Assembly (NCBI GenBank): GCA_946481605.1
Contig: CAMLPA010000256.1
Span: 1-5,465, forward strand
Reading direction: 5' to 3'
Origin: an uncultured Flavihumibacter sp.
GTDB taxonomy: Bacteria; Bacteroidota; Bacteroidia; Chitinophagales; Chitinophagaceae
DNA length: 5,465 nt
The notes below the pieces were generated by a model, which saw only the letters and a program-made list of their open reading frames with translations, was not told the origin of the DNA and searched no databases. Numbering within the stretch: position 1 is the stretch's first letter; each line of letters opens with the position of its first letter. The translations under genes and the position numbers were made by a program. Below are positions 1 to 5,465 of the stretch, piece after piece.

Positions 1-968
1 AGCAATGGATCGAAAGCGCGGGCCACGGCATAAGCGCGGGCCTCACAGGTTTGCTGGTCCATTCCATGGTGTGCATTGGCCGATAAAGCGCTCCCCTGGC
101 CGGTTTCAAAATACATTACATTATTACCAACGGTTCCCCGTTCCAGCGATAAAGTGGCCTGGTGCGCTTCCTGAAGCATTGATAAAGAAATGCCGAAGGC
201 TGAATTGGTGCGTTCCGTGCCACCGATAGACTGAAAACAAAGATCAACCGGCGCGCCTTTTTCAATCAGTTCCAGCGTGGTGGTAACGTGCGTCAACACA
301 CAGGATTGTGTGGGAATATTGAACTGATGGATAACGTTATTGAGCAGGTGCAGCAAGGTGTTCACGCCTGCCGGACTATCAGTCGCGGGGTTGATACCAA
401 TCACGGCATCACCGTTTCCATACAATAGCCCATCTACCATACTTGCCGCGATCCCCCTTGGATCATCGGTAGGATGATTGGGCTGTAACCGGGTGGAGAA
501 ACGTCCCTTAAGGCCGATGGTATTGCGAAATTTCGTGACTACTTCGCATTTCTTTGCCACAGCAATCAGGTCCTGGTTACGCATAATCTTGCTGACCGCC
601 GCCGCCATTTCAGGCGTGATGCCCGGGGCGAGTTTGCGCAGCACTTCCGAACTGGCTTCCGGTCCAAGTAACCAGTTGCGGAAATCGCCAACGGTAAGGT
701 GCGCTACTGGTTCAAACGCCGCGGTATGATGTGTATCAATAATCAGTCGGGTGATTTCATCCTCTTCGTAAGGAACAGGCGTTTCGTTCAGAAATTGCTT
801 CAGTGGTAATTCCGCGAGTGTAAGCTGCGCGGCCACGCGTTCTTCGTAAGAATCGGCGCATATACCTGCTAACGCGTCGCCGCTCCGGAAAGGAGAAGCC
901 TTCGCCAGCAACATTTTCAAATCGCTGAACGCATATACGGTTTGCCCTATCGTTTGCCGGTACTTCAT
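1..968 (-). CDS. eutB: Ethanolamine ammonia-lyase large (catalytic) subunit, 3' end outside window
   Basis: The gene reads leftward from ATG 968-966 and stays open for 322 codons to the window edge; the family is about 455 residues, so roughly 130 C-terminal residues are missing. EutB is the catalytic TIM-barrel subunit of the adenosylcobalamin-dependent lyase that converts ethanolamine to acetaldehyde and ammonia in the cytoplasm, in complex with EutC. The protein follows the E. coli/Salmonella sequence closely: RSGD at 28-31, ERVAA at 43-47, RLQPN at 160-164, GDAVIGINP at 186-194, FNIPTQSCV at 216-224 and YFETGQGSALSA at 286-297. The substrate-binding residues known for the enterobacterial enzyme (Arg160, Gln162, Asn193, Glu287) are present here as R160, Q162, N193 and E288. 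The start lies one base after the permease stop (TAA-T-ATG), so the two genes are almost certainly one operon and may be translationally coupled. No Shine-Dalgarno is seen. The family assignment is very secure; eutC presumably follows to the left. Confidence 0.97.
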   Translation of the reverse strand, partial: MKYRQTIGQTVYAFSDLKMLLAKASPFRSGDALAGICADSYEERVAAQLTLAELPLKQFLNETPVPYEEDEITRLIIDTHHTAAFEPVAHLTVGDFRNWLLGPEASSEVLRKLAPGITPEMAAAVSKIMRNQDLIAVAKKCEVVTKFRNTIGLKGRFSTRLQPNHPTDDPRGIAASMVDGLLYGNGDAVIGINPATDSPAGVNTLLHLLNNVIHQFNIPTQSCVLTHVTTTLELIEKGAPVDLCFQSIGGTERTNSAFGISLSMLQEAHQATLSLERGTVGNNVMYFETGQGSALSANAHHGMDQQTCEARAYAVARAFDPL

Positions 969-969
969 A

Positions 970-2304
970 TTATACAATAGGCGCGGGTCTATTCAACAAT
1001 TCATCGGTTACCACCCGCTTTCCCTTCAACAAAAATAATGCTCCCGCCAATACCAATCCTCCGAAGAAAATACCGCTGAGGAACAGGTTATAATACACGA
1101 GCGCGATCAGGCAAACAACTGATAGCACCAACGCGATCGCCGGGAATACAGGATAAAAAGGCGCGATGAACGGACGTTCCAACCCCGGCTCTTTTTTCCG
1201 TAGTATAAACAGACTGATCATGCTCATAATATACATCACCAATGCTCCGAGTACCGCCAATATGATCACCTGGCTGGTGGTACCCGTGAAGATGGCCACA
1301 AAACTCACCACCCCGCCTGCGGCAATCGCCCAATGGGGCGTTTTGAAACGGGTATTTACGGCCGAGAGTTTTTCTGGAAGAAAACCACTCCGGGCCATGG
1401 CGAACACCTGCCGCGAAGAAGCGAGGATCGTCCCATGAAGCGATGCGATCAATCCAAAGAGGCCGATGCTGGCGAATAATTTCGTAAGACTGTTGTCTTT
1501 TCCCAATACCAGACCAATAGCTTCCGGTAATGGGTAGTCGATATTGCTGAGTGCACGCCAGTTGCCCACGCCACCTGTTAGAATCATCACGCCGAGGGCG
1601 AGGAACGCCAGTGTGGCCAATGCCGAGATGTATCCTTTGGGGATATTACGCGCTGGGTTCTTCACTTCTTCCGCCACCATGGCCACTCCTTCGATGGCAA
1701 GGTAGAACCACACTGCGAAAGGAAGCGCCACGAATACACCCGACCAACCAAAAGGCATGGGATCGGTCATGAAGTTGTCCATTTTGAAATGCGGAGCCAC
1801 AATTCCCATGAATATGAGCAGTTCGATGACCGCAAGCGCCGTGATGAAAACGGAAAAAACCGCCGATTCCTTCACGCCCGAAGCGTTGAGTAACATGAAC
1901 ACCACGTTGAACGCGAGCGCTGATGGAATAACTCCAACAGAAGGGTATAAAAAATGCAGGTAACTGCCCAATGCAAAAGCAATCGCAGGGGTGGCCAGCA
2001 GAAAGTCGACCAGGGTGGCATAACCCGCTACCAGTCCGCCCATTGGCCCCATAGCCCGGTACGCGTAAGCAAAAGCGCCGCCCGCATGTGGAATGGCGGC
2101 CGTTAACTCGGTATAACTAAAAATGAAAGTGACATACATCACCGTTACCAGTAAGGTCGCGATCAGGAAACCGATGGTGCCGGAAACACCCCAGCCATAG
2201 TTCCAGCCGAAATATTCTCCGGAAATAACAAGGCCAACGGCAATGGCCCAGAGATGAATTGGCTTTAAGGTACGCTTTAACGTTGCTGCAGTTTGGTGCT
2301 CCAT
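970..2304 (-). CDS. eat: Ethanolamine permease, APC superfamily (Eat type)
   Basis: This complete 444-residue inner-membrane transporter has about 12 hydrophobic helices, the usual size and topology of APC-superfamily carriers. The N-terminus LKPIHLWAIAVGLVISGEYF (13-32), followed by GWNYGWGVSG (33-42), is characteristic of the ethanolamine permease family. The APC signature in TM2-3 is seen as ELTAAIPHAGGAFAYAYR (66-83), and the conserved cytoplasmic loop after TM6 as AEEVKNPARNIPKG (211-224). It probably imports ethanolamine, or its protonated form, for the lyase encoded directly downstream; the substrate is inferred from family resemblance and from the eutB neighbour. The ATG at 2304-2302 suits the family N-terminus; an ATG at 2311 is in another frame. 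The TAA stop at 972-970 is separated from the eutB start by one base. The 80-bp gap to the upstream gene holds a palindrome that might be an operator. Another APC amino-acid or amine carrier is the main alternative, made less likely by the context. Confidence 0.93.
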   Translation of the reverse strand: MEHQTAATLKRTLKPIHLWAIAVGLVISGEYFGWNYGWGVSGTIGFLIATLLVTVMYVTFIFSYTELTAAIPHAGGAFAYAYRAMGPMGGLVAGYATLVDFLLATPAIAFALGSYLHFLYPSVGVIPSALAFNVVFMLLNASGVKESAVFSVFITALAVIELLIFMGIVAPHFKMDNFMTDPMPFGWSGVFVALPFAVWFYLAIEGVAMVAEEVKNPARNIPKGYISALATLAFLALGVMILTGGVGNWRALSNIDYPLPEAIGLVLGKDNSLTKLFASIGLFGLIASLHGTILASSRQVFAMARSGFLPEKLSAVNTRFKTPHWAIAAGGVVSFVAIFTGTTSQVIILAVLGALVMYIMSMISLFILRKKEPGLERPFIAPFYPVFPAIALVLSVVCLIALVYYNLFLSGIFFGGLVLAGALFLLKGKRVVTDELLNRPAPIV

Positions 2305-2323
2305 GTTTCAATGGTGTGAATGA

Positions 2324-2340
2324 GTAAACTGCGCAGTTAC
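2324..2340. promoter_or_regulatory. Palindrome upstream of the ethanolamine permease, possible operator
   Basis: A perfect 12-bp palindrome, AACTGCGCAGTT (2327-2338), extends to GTA(A)ACTGCGCAGTTAC (2324-2340) if one A is bulged. It lies about 20-36 bp upstream of the eat start codon, in the 80-bp gap after the SpmAB-type gene. The position would fit a dimeric regulator or a short 5'-UTR hairpin. AT-rich boxes further upstream on the minus strand (TAATTTTC at 2376-2369, TAAATTTT at 2394-2387) partly resemble the Bacteroidota -7 element TAnnTTTG, but no clear TTG -33 element accompanies them. I see no Shine-Dalgarno for eat. The regulatory role is inference only. Confidence 0.3.
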
Positions 2341-2384
2341 AGACAATTGGCGTTTGAAGTTAGAAAATGAAAATTAAACCACCG

Positions 2385-3638
2385 CTAAAATTTATACGTG
2401 GCGTAAGCGATGATGATGGCCGCGATGATCCCAACCAGGTCGGCGATGAGTCCGCAGGTGAGCGCGTAGCGCGTTTTGCGGATGTTCACGCTCCCGAAAT
2501 AGACCGCGAGTATATAAAAAGTTGTTTCCGTGGATCCCTGCATAATGGAAGCCAGGTAACCCTGAAACGAATCCACACCATGTGTTTTCATCACATCCAC
2601 CATCAACCCGCGGGCGCCGCCACCGCTCAGGGATTTCATAATACCTACCGGAACAACGGGAACAAAACTGGTGTCGAATCCCATGGCTGCTACGGCGAAC
2701 GCAATGCCCTGTTCAATATAATCCATACAACCAGTAGTGCGGAACGCGCTGATGGCCACCAATATGGCGATAAGGTACGGAATGATGGTAACGGCCGTCT
2801 GGAAGCCCTCCTTTGCGCCTTCAATGAATGCCTCGTACACGTTGATCTTCTTCACCATGCCCATCACCAGGAAAGAAATGATGATGGAAAAAATAATCAG
2901 GCTGCCCAATAAACCGATGTATTGCGCCATCACTTCCGGAGAATACTGCCGCAGCCAGAAGAAAAGCGCGGCCATGATGCCCGAAAAGCCCAGCACAAAC
3001 ACCAGTACGGGCAATTTAAAGAGATTGATGCGCTGGTAAGCGGCCACGGCCACCATACCCGAAATGAAGGAAACGAAGGTGCCCATGAGCGTGGGCAGAA
3101 AAATATCCGTGGCATTAAAACCTACCAATCCCTGTTCAATGGCCATGCTCTGCCGGATGGCGATCACGGAAGTGGGGATCAGGGTGATGCCGGCGGTATT
3201 CAGCACCAGGAACATGATCTGCGCGTTACTTGCAGTCTCTTTCTCGGGGTTGATTTCCTGCAGTTCCTTCATGGCTTTCAGGCCCAAAGGGGTGGCTGCG
3301 TTGTCCAGTCCCAGCATGTTCGCGGAGAAGTTCATCATAATCGAACCGTTCGCGGGATGCCCCGTTGGAATGGAGGGGAACAGTTTCCGGAAGAAGGGTG
3401 CCACGGCCCTGGAAAAAACCTGTATCATGCCGGCCCGCTCTCCTATTTTCATGATCCCCAGCCATAGGGTCATCATGCCCACCAGTCCGATGGAAATATC
3501 GAAGCCCGTTTTGGCTGAATCGAATATACCTGAAACTACTTTGGAGAAAATCTCCACATCTCCAAAAAAGATCAGCTTAATAAGGGCCACTATAAATGCA
3601 ATGAGGAAAAAAGCCAGCCAGACATAATTAAGCGCCAT
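2385..3638 (-). CDS. Fused SpmA-SpmB type membrane protein (nucleoside recognition/Gate domains)
   Basis: This complete 417-residue polytopic membrane protein joins two halves that are separate proteins in Bacillus subtilis (SpmA about 196 and SpmB about 178 residues). The N-terminal half (about 1-205) carries SpmA hallmarks: WLGIMKIGERAGMI (59-72), LFPSIPTGHPANG (86-98), NMLGLDNAATPLGLKAM (107-123) and LNTAGITLIPTSVIAIR (146-162). A linker with two extra hydrophobic helices (about 209-229 and 240-261) leads into the SpmB half (about 264-417), with YEAFIEGAKEGFQTAV (268-283), IPYLIAILVAISAFR (286-300) and LASIMQGSTETTFYILAVYF (362-381). Both halves belong to the Gate/nucleoside-recognition family. 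In Bacillus SpmA and SpmB contribute to spore-core dehydration; Bacteroidota do not sporulate, so the role here is unknown and may be transport across the inner membrane. The ATG at 3638-3636 suits the SpmA N-terminus; the stop is TAG. It lies in the same direction as eat-eutB with 80 bp between, so co-transcription is possible but not shown. Confidence 0.9.
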   Translation of the reverse strand: MALNYVWLAFFLIAFIVALIKLIFFGDVEIFSKVVSGIFDSAKTGFDISIGLVGMMTLWLGIMKIGERAGMIQVFSRAVAPFFRKLFPSIPTGHPANGSIMMNFSANMLGLDNAATPLGLKAMKELQEINPEKETASNAQIMFLVLNTAGITLIPTSVIAIRQSMAIEQGLVGFNATDIFLPTLMGTFVSFISGMVAVAAYQRINLFKLPVLVFVLGFSGIMAALFFWLRQYSPEVMAQYIGLLGSLIIFSIIISFLVMGMVKKINVYEAFIEGAKEGFQTAVTIIPYLIAILVAISAFRTTGCMDYIEQGIAFAVAAMGFDTSFVPVVPVGIMKSLSGGGARGLMVDVMKTHGVDSFQGYLASIMQGSTETTFYILAVYFGSVNIRKTRYALTCGLIADLVGIIAAIIIAYATYKF

Positions 3639-3740
3639 GCGGAATGGATTGGTAAGAATAATTGGCGGAAAATAGGAAATTTTACGCGATCACTGAAATC
3701 ACGCTGGTTAGAAAGCCGGTCGATCCACCATGGAAATCCC

Positions 3741-3748
3741 TATCTTTG
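3741..3748 (+). promoter_or_regulatory. Bacteroidota-type -7 promoter element for ychF
   Basis: TATCTTTG matches the Bacteroidota housekeeping -7 consensus TAnnTTTG exactly and ends 19 bases before the ychF ATG, predicting a very short, A-rich leader (AAAAATCTCCAAA before the ATG). There is no Shine-Dalgarno in that leader, which is normal for the phylum. A matching TTG -33 element is not evident 17-23 bases upstream, so recognition may rest mostly on the -7 box. The divergent SpmAB-type gene starts at 3638 and must have its own promoter in 3639-3767; I see only a weak TATTTTCC box on the minus strand (3674-3667). Confidence 0.6.
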
Positions 3749-3767
3749 CGGCCGAAAAATCTCCAAA

Positions 3768-4865
3768 ATGGCTTTACAAGCAGGTATTGTAGGATTGCCC
3801 AACGTAGGGAAATCCACTCTTTTCAACGCAGTGAGCAACAGTGCAAAAGCGCAGGCAAGCAATTATCGTTTCTGTACCATCGATCCCAACGTGGGACTCG
3901 TGGACGTTCCGGATACCAGGCTGAATAAACTGGAAGAACTGGTGAAACCCAACAGGGTTGTACCCACACAGATCGAAATCGTGGACATTGCCGGGCTGGT
4001 GCGCGGTGCTAGTAAGGGAGAAGGCCTTGGCAACAAGTTTCTCGGTAATATCCGTGAAGTGGACGCCATCGTGCACGTGATCCGCTGTTTCGAAGACGAG
4101 AACATTCTCCGCGAGGAAGGCGCCATCAATCCCGTAAGCGATAAAGAAATTATTGATACAGAATTGCAGTTGAAGGACCTGGAAAGCGTGGAGAAAAAAC
4201 TGCAACGCACCGAAAAAATGGCCAAAACAGATCCCAAGGCCAAAGTGGAAATGGAAATCCTGAAACGCTGCAAGGACCACCTTGAAAAAGGACAAAGCAT
4301 CCGCACCCTCAACCTGGATAAGGAAGAACGCGTGGCCATCTCCGACCTGTTCCTGCTCACGGAAAAACTGGTGCTGTATGTGGCCAACGTGGAAGAAGCC
4401 AGCATGCACACCGGCAACAAATATTCAGAAATGCTGAAAGCAGCAGTGGCTTCCGAAAACGCGGAAGTTGTGGTGATGTGCAACAACATCGAAGCACAAA
4501 TCGCGGAAATCGAAAACCCCGAAGACAAAGCCATGTTCATGGAAGAATACAACATGACCGAACCGGCTCTCGATAAAATGATCCACTCTGTCTACAAACT
4601 CCTGAAATTACAAACTTACTTCACCGCAGGGGTGCAGGAAGTACGCGCCTGGACCATCCAGGAAGGCTGGAAAGCGCCTCAGGCCGCCAGTGTGATCCAT
4701 ACTGATTTTGAAAAAGGCTTTATCAAAGCCGAAGTAATCGCCTACGATGATTATGTGAAGTACGGCTCCGAAGCCGCCTGTCGCGACAACGGAAAACTGA
4801 GGATCGAAGGAAAAGAATATATCGTGAAAGATGGCGACATCATGCACTTCCGCTTCAACGTGTAG
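3768..4865 (+). CDS. ychF: Redox-regulated ribosome-associated ATPase YchF (OLA1 family)
   Basis: This complete 365-residue protein has the normal family length. YchF is a universally conserved cytosolic P-loop NTPase of the Obg group that prefers ATP, binds the ribosome and is linked to stress and translation control. The G domain shows Walker A GLPNVGKST (9-17), switch II DIAGLVRGASKGEGLG (73-88) with hydrophobic L77 where classical GTPases have a catalytic Gln, and NVEE (207-210) in place of the GTP-specific NKxD, the basis of ATP preference. A charged helical insertion, likely coiled coil, spans about 129-195, and a TGS domain occupies about 281-364. C36 aligns with E. coli Cys35, described as a redox switch. 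Oddly, R115 (codon CGC 4110-4112) sits where I align E. coli His114, a residue reported as critical for ATP hydrolysis. The ATG 3768 gives the typical short N-terminus and follows an exact -7 promoter box by 19 bases. The gene is convergent with the CAP-protein gene and apparently monocistronic. Confidence 0.97.
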   Translation: MALQAGIVGLPNVGKSTLFNAVSNSAKAQASNYRFCTIDPNVGLVDVPDTRLNKLEELVKPNRVVPTQIEIVDIAGLVRGASKGEGLGNKFLGNIREVDAIVHVIRCFEDENILREEGAINPVSDKEIIDTELQLKDLESVEKKLQRTEKMAKTDPKAKVEMEILKRCKDHLEKGQSIRTLNLDKEERVAISDLFLLTEKLVLYVANVEEASMHTGNKYSEMLKAAVASENAEVVVMCNNIEAQIAEIENPEDKAMFMEEYNMTEPALDKMIHSVYKLLKLQTYFTAGVQEVRAWTIQEGWKAPQAASVIHTDFEKGFIKAEVIAYDDYVKYGSEAACRDNGKLRIEGKEYIVKDGDIMHFRFNV

Positions 4866-4873
4866 TGGCTCTT

Positions 4874-4961
4874 AAAAGACTTTGCGCCTTAGCGCCTTTG
4901 CGAGATATTTCTAATGTTTTAATAAGAAATAGGTTTCTCGCAAAGGCGCTAAGGCGCAAAG
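4874..4961. terminator. Probable bidirectional terminator between ychF and the CAP-protein gene
   Basis: The 26-bp inverted repeat starts 15 bases after the ychF stop and its far arm ends 8 bases after the CAP-protein stop, exactly where both convergent transcripts should end. On the minus strand the stem is followed by GTCTTTTAAG, a short T run; on the plus strand it is followed by AAGAAAG with no T run. Intrinsic termination is therefore more plausible for the CAP-protein transcript, while for ychF the hairpin may mainly protect the 3' end. The function is inferred from position and structure. Confidence 0.45.
4880..4961. repeat. Intergenic palindromic element with perfect 26-bp arms
   Basis: The left arm (4880-4905) and right arm (4936-4961) are perfect reverse complements over 26 bp, around a 30-base centre. 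Each arm is three degenerate 8-bp units: TTTGCGCC (4881-4888), TTAGCGCC (4889-4896) and TTTGCGAG (4897-4904). Inside, ATTTCT (4907-4912) pairs with AGAAAT (4925-4930). Outside, CTTAAA (4871-4876) pairs with TTTAAG (4972-4977, in the last codons of the CAP-protein gene), so a long hairpin with bulges could form on either strand. The 4-bp sequence AAGA flanks both ends (4876-4879 and 4962-4965), possibly a target duplication but easily chance. It encodes no protein and fills nearly the whole 103-bp gap between two convergent genes. I recall similar TTTGCGCC-rich palindromes as intergenic repeats in Bacteroidota; that recollection is unchecked, so the mobile-repeat interpretation is inference. 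Confidence 0.85.
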
Positions 4962-4968
4962 AAGAAAG

Positions 4969-5465
4969 TTATTTAAGACCGAAAATCTGCGTGAAATACA
5001 ATTCCCCGCTTTTGCTGCGGGCAACCCCCACGCCCATCAGGTTGTATTTCCCTTCAATGTTCTTTTTGTGTCCCGGGCTCTTCAGCCAGCCTTTCACCAC
5101 TTCTTCAGCAGAGAGGTTCCCAAAAGCTACGTTTTCTGCCCAGCCTTTCAGCATACCTTCAGAAGACGCGATCTTTTTTACCCTGGCTTCAAAGCCGTTG
5201 TGGCCGAATGCGGTCTTCTTTTTCGCCATATTCGCGCTGTGTTGTTCCGCGGCTTTCGCCATGGCGCTGTTCCATTGCAACGGAGGCAGGTTTTTCTTCT
5301 TCCGGTGCTTGTTCACCAGCTCAAGAATCTCCGATTCCATATCACTAAGATCATCATCATCAGAAACCAGTTGAACCGTAAGCACAGGATGCCGTTCCGC
5401 CGCCAGGGCGGTTCTTTCCTGGATCAATAACGTGAGCAGTAAACATGAGCCGAACAATGCCGATC
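4969..5465 (-). CDS. Secreted CAP/SCP-domain protein (YkwD-like), 5' end outside window
   Basis: The frame is open to the right window edge and ends with TAA 4971-4969. The first possible start inside is TTG at 5457-5455, giving 162 residues, but the true start is probably further right, because the hydrophobic run LFGSCLLLTLLI has no basic N-terminus before it. This looks like a signal peptide core with a likely signal peptidase I site after TALA (16-19, numbering from the TTG). The Cys at 5 sits in the hydrophobic core without a proper lipobox, so a lipoprotein is less likely. After an acidic stretch (SDDDDLSDMESE, 32-43) comes a CAP domain (about 41-160) with LVNKHRKKKNLPPLQW (47-62), the family His in EQHSANMA (71-78), GHNGFEAR (85-92), the AENVAFG motif (107-113) and GWLKSPGHKKNI (123-134), ending in an MGVGVA strand (141-146). 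H73, E108 and H130 fit the cleft residues of CAP proteins. The family is secure; the extracytoplasmic role and any ligand or enzymatic activity are unknown. Confidence 0.9.
   Translation of the reverse strand, partial: SALFGSCLLLTLLIQERTALAAERHPVLTVQLVSDDDDLSDMESEILELVNKHRKKKNLPPLQWNSAMAKAAEQHSANMAKKKTAFGHNGFEARVKKIASSEGMLKGWAENVAFGNLSAEEVVKGWLKSPGHKKNIEGKYNLMGVGVARSKSGELYFTQIFGLK

Noticed and set aside
5..729. Short plus-strand open frames opposite eutB
   Set aside because: The minus-strand frame is unambiguously EutB through the whole stretch, so these are antisense shadows.
2301..2320. TTCA-N6-TGAA inverted repeat next to the eat start codon
   Set aside because: Four-base arms are expected by chance and nothing else supports a binding site there.
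2367..3627. Several plus-strand open frames of 100-187 codons opposite the SpmAB-type gene
   Set aside because: They mirror the codons of a well-supported membrane protein gene and show no recognisable domain.
3774..4555. Long minus-strand open frames (211 and 230 codons) opposite ychF
   Set aside because: They lie entirely antisense to a clearly conserved gene, have low-complexity His/Phe- or Ser-rich compositions typical of antisense frames, and match no family I recognise.
4880..4961. The octamer-containing palindrome as a CRISPR array or tRNA/ncRNA gene
   Set aside because: There are no regularly spaced unique spacers and no cloverleaf; the structure is one large inverted repeat around a single AT-rich centre.
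5455..5457. TTG at 5457 as the real start of the CAP-domain gene
   Set aside because: It falls inside the probable signal peptide with no charged N-terminus, and the frame remains open to the window edge, so an upstream start outside the window is more likely.

Overview
The window looks like chromosomal DNA of a member of the Bacteroidota, plausibly Chitinophagaceae; the family is an inference. The reasons are a TATCTTTG box just upstream of ychF (the TAnnTTTG -7 element of Bacteroidota promoters), no convincing Shine-Dalgarno sequences before the genes, and a fused SpmA-SpmB membrane protein of the kind known from non-sporulating Bacteroidota.

Left part (1-3638, all minus strand): reading in the direction of transcription there is a fused SpmA/SpmB-type membrane protein (3638-2385), an 80-bp gap with a small palindrome, an APC-family ethanolamine permease (2304-970) and, one base later, ethanolamine ammonia-lyase large subunit eutB (968 to the window edge, 322 codons seen). 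The permease imports ethanolamine and EutBC splits it, with adenosylcobalamin, into acetaldehyde and ammonia. eutC would be expected just beyond base 1. No microcompartment shell gene is visible, so this resembles the simple eat-eutBC layout of some non-enteric bacteria.

Right part (3639-5465): a 129-bp divergent intergenic region carries the ychF promoter. It is followed by complete ychF (3768-4865, plus strand), encoding the universally conserved ribosome-associated P-loop ATPase. A convergent gene (minus strand, stop at 4969) encodes a secreted CAP/SCP-domain protein whose 5' end runs off the window. Between the two convergent stop codons lies a perfect 26-bp inverted repeat (4880-4905 / 4936-4961) built from degenerate 8-bp units. 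It is probably a dispersed intergenic palindromic element that may double as a transcription terminator.

The window reads mostly as ordinary core and catabolic genes. I found no convincing evidence of a wholly new system. The points most worth a second look are the palindromic element, an Arg in YchF where E. coli has the ATPase-critical His114, and the SpmAB fusion upstream of the ethanolamine genes.
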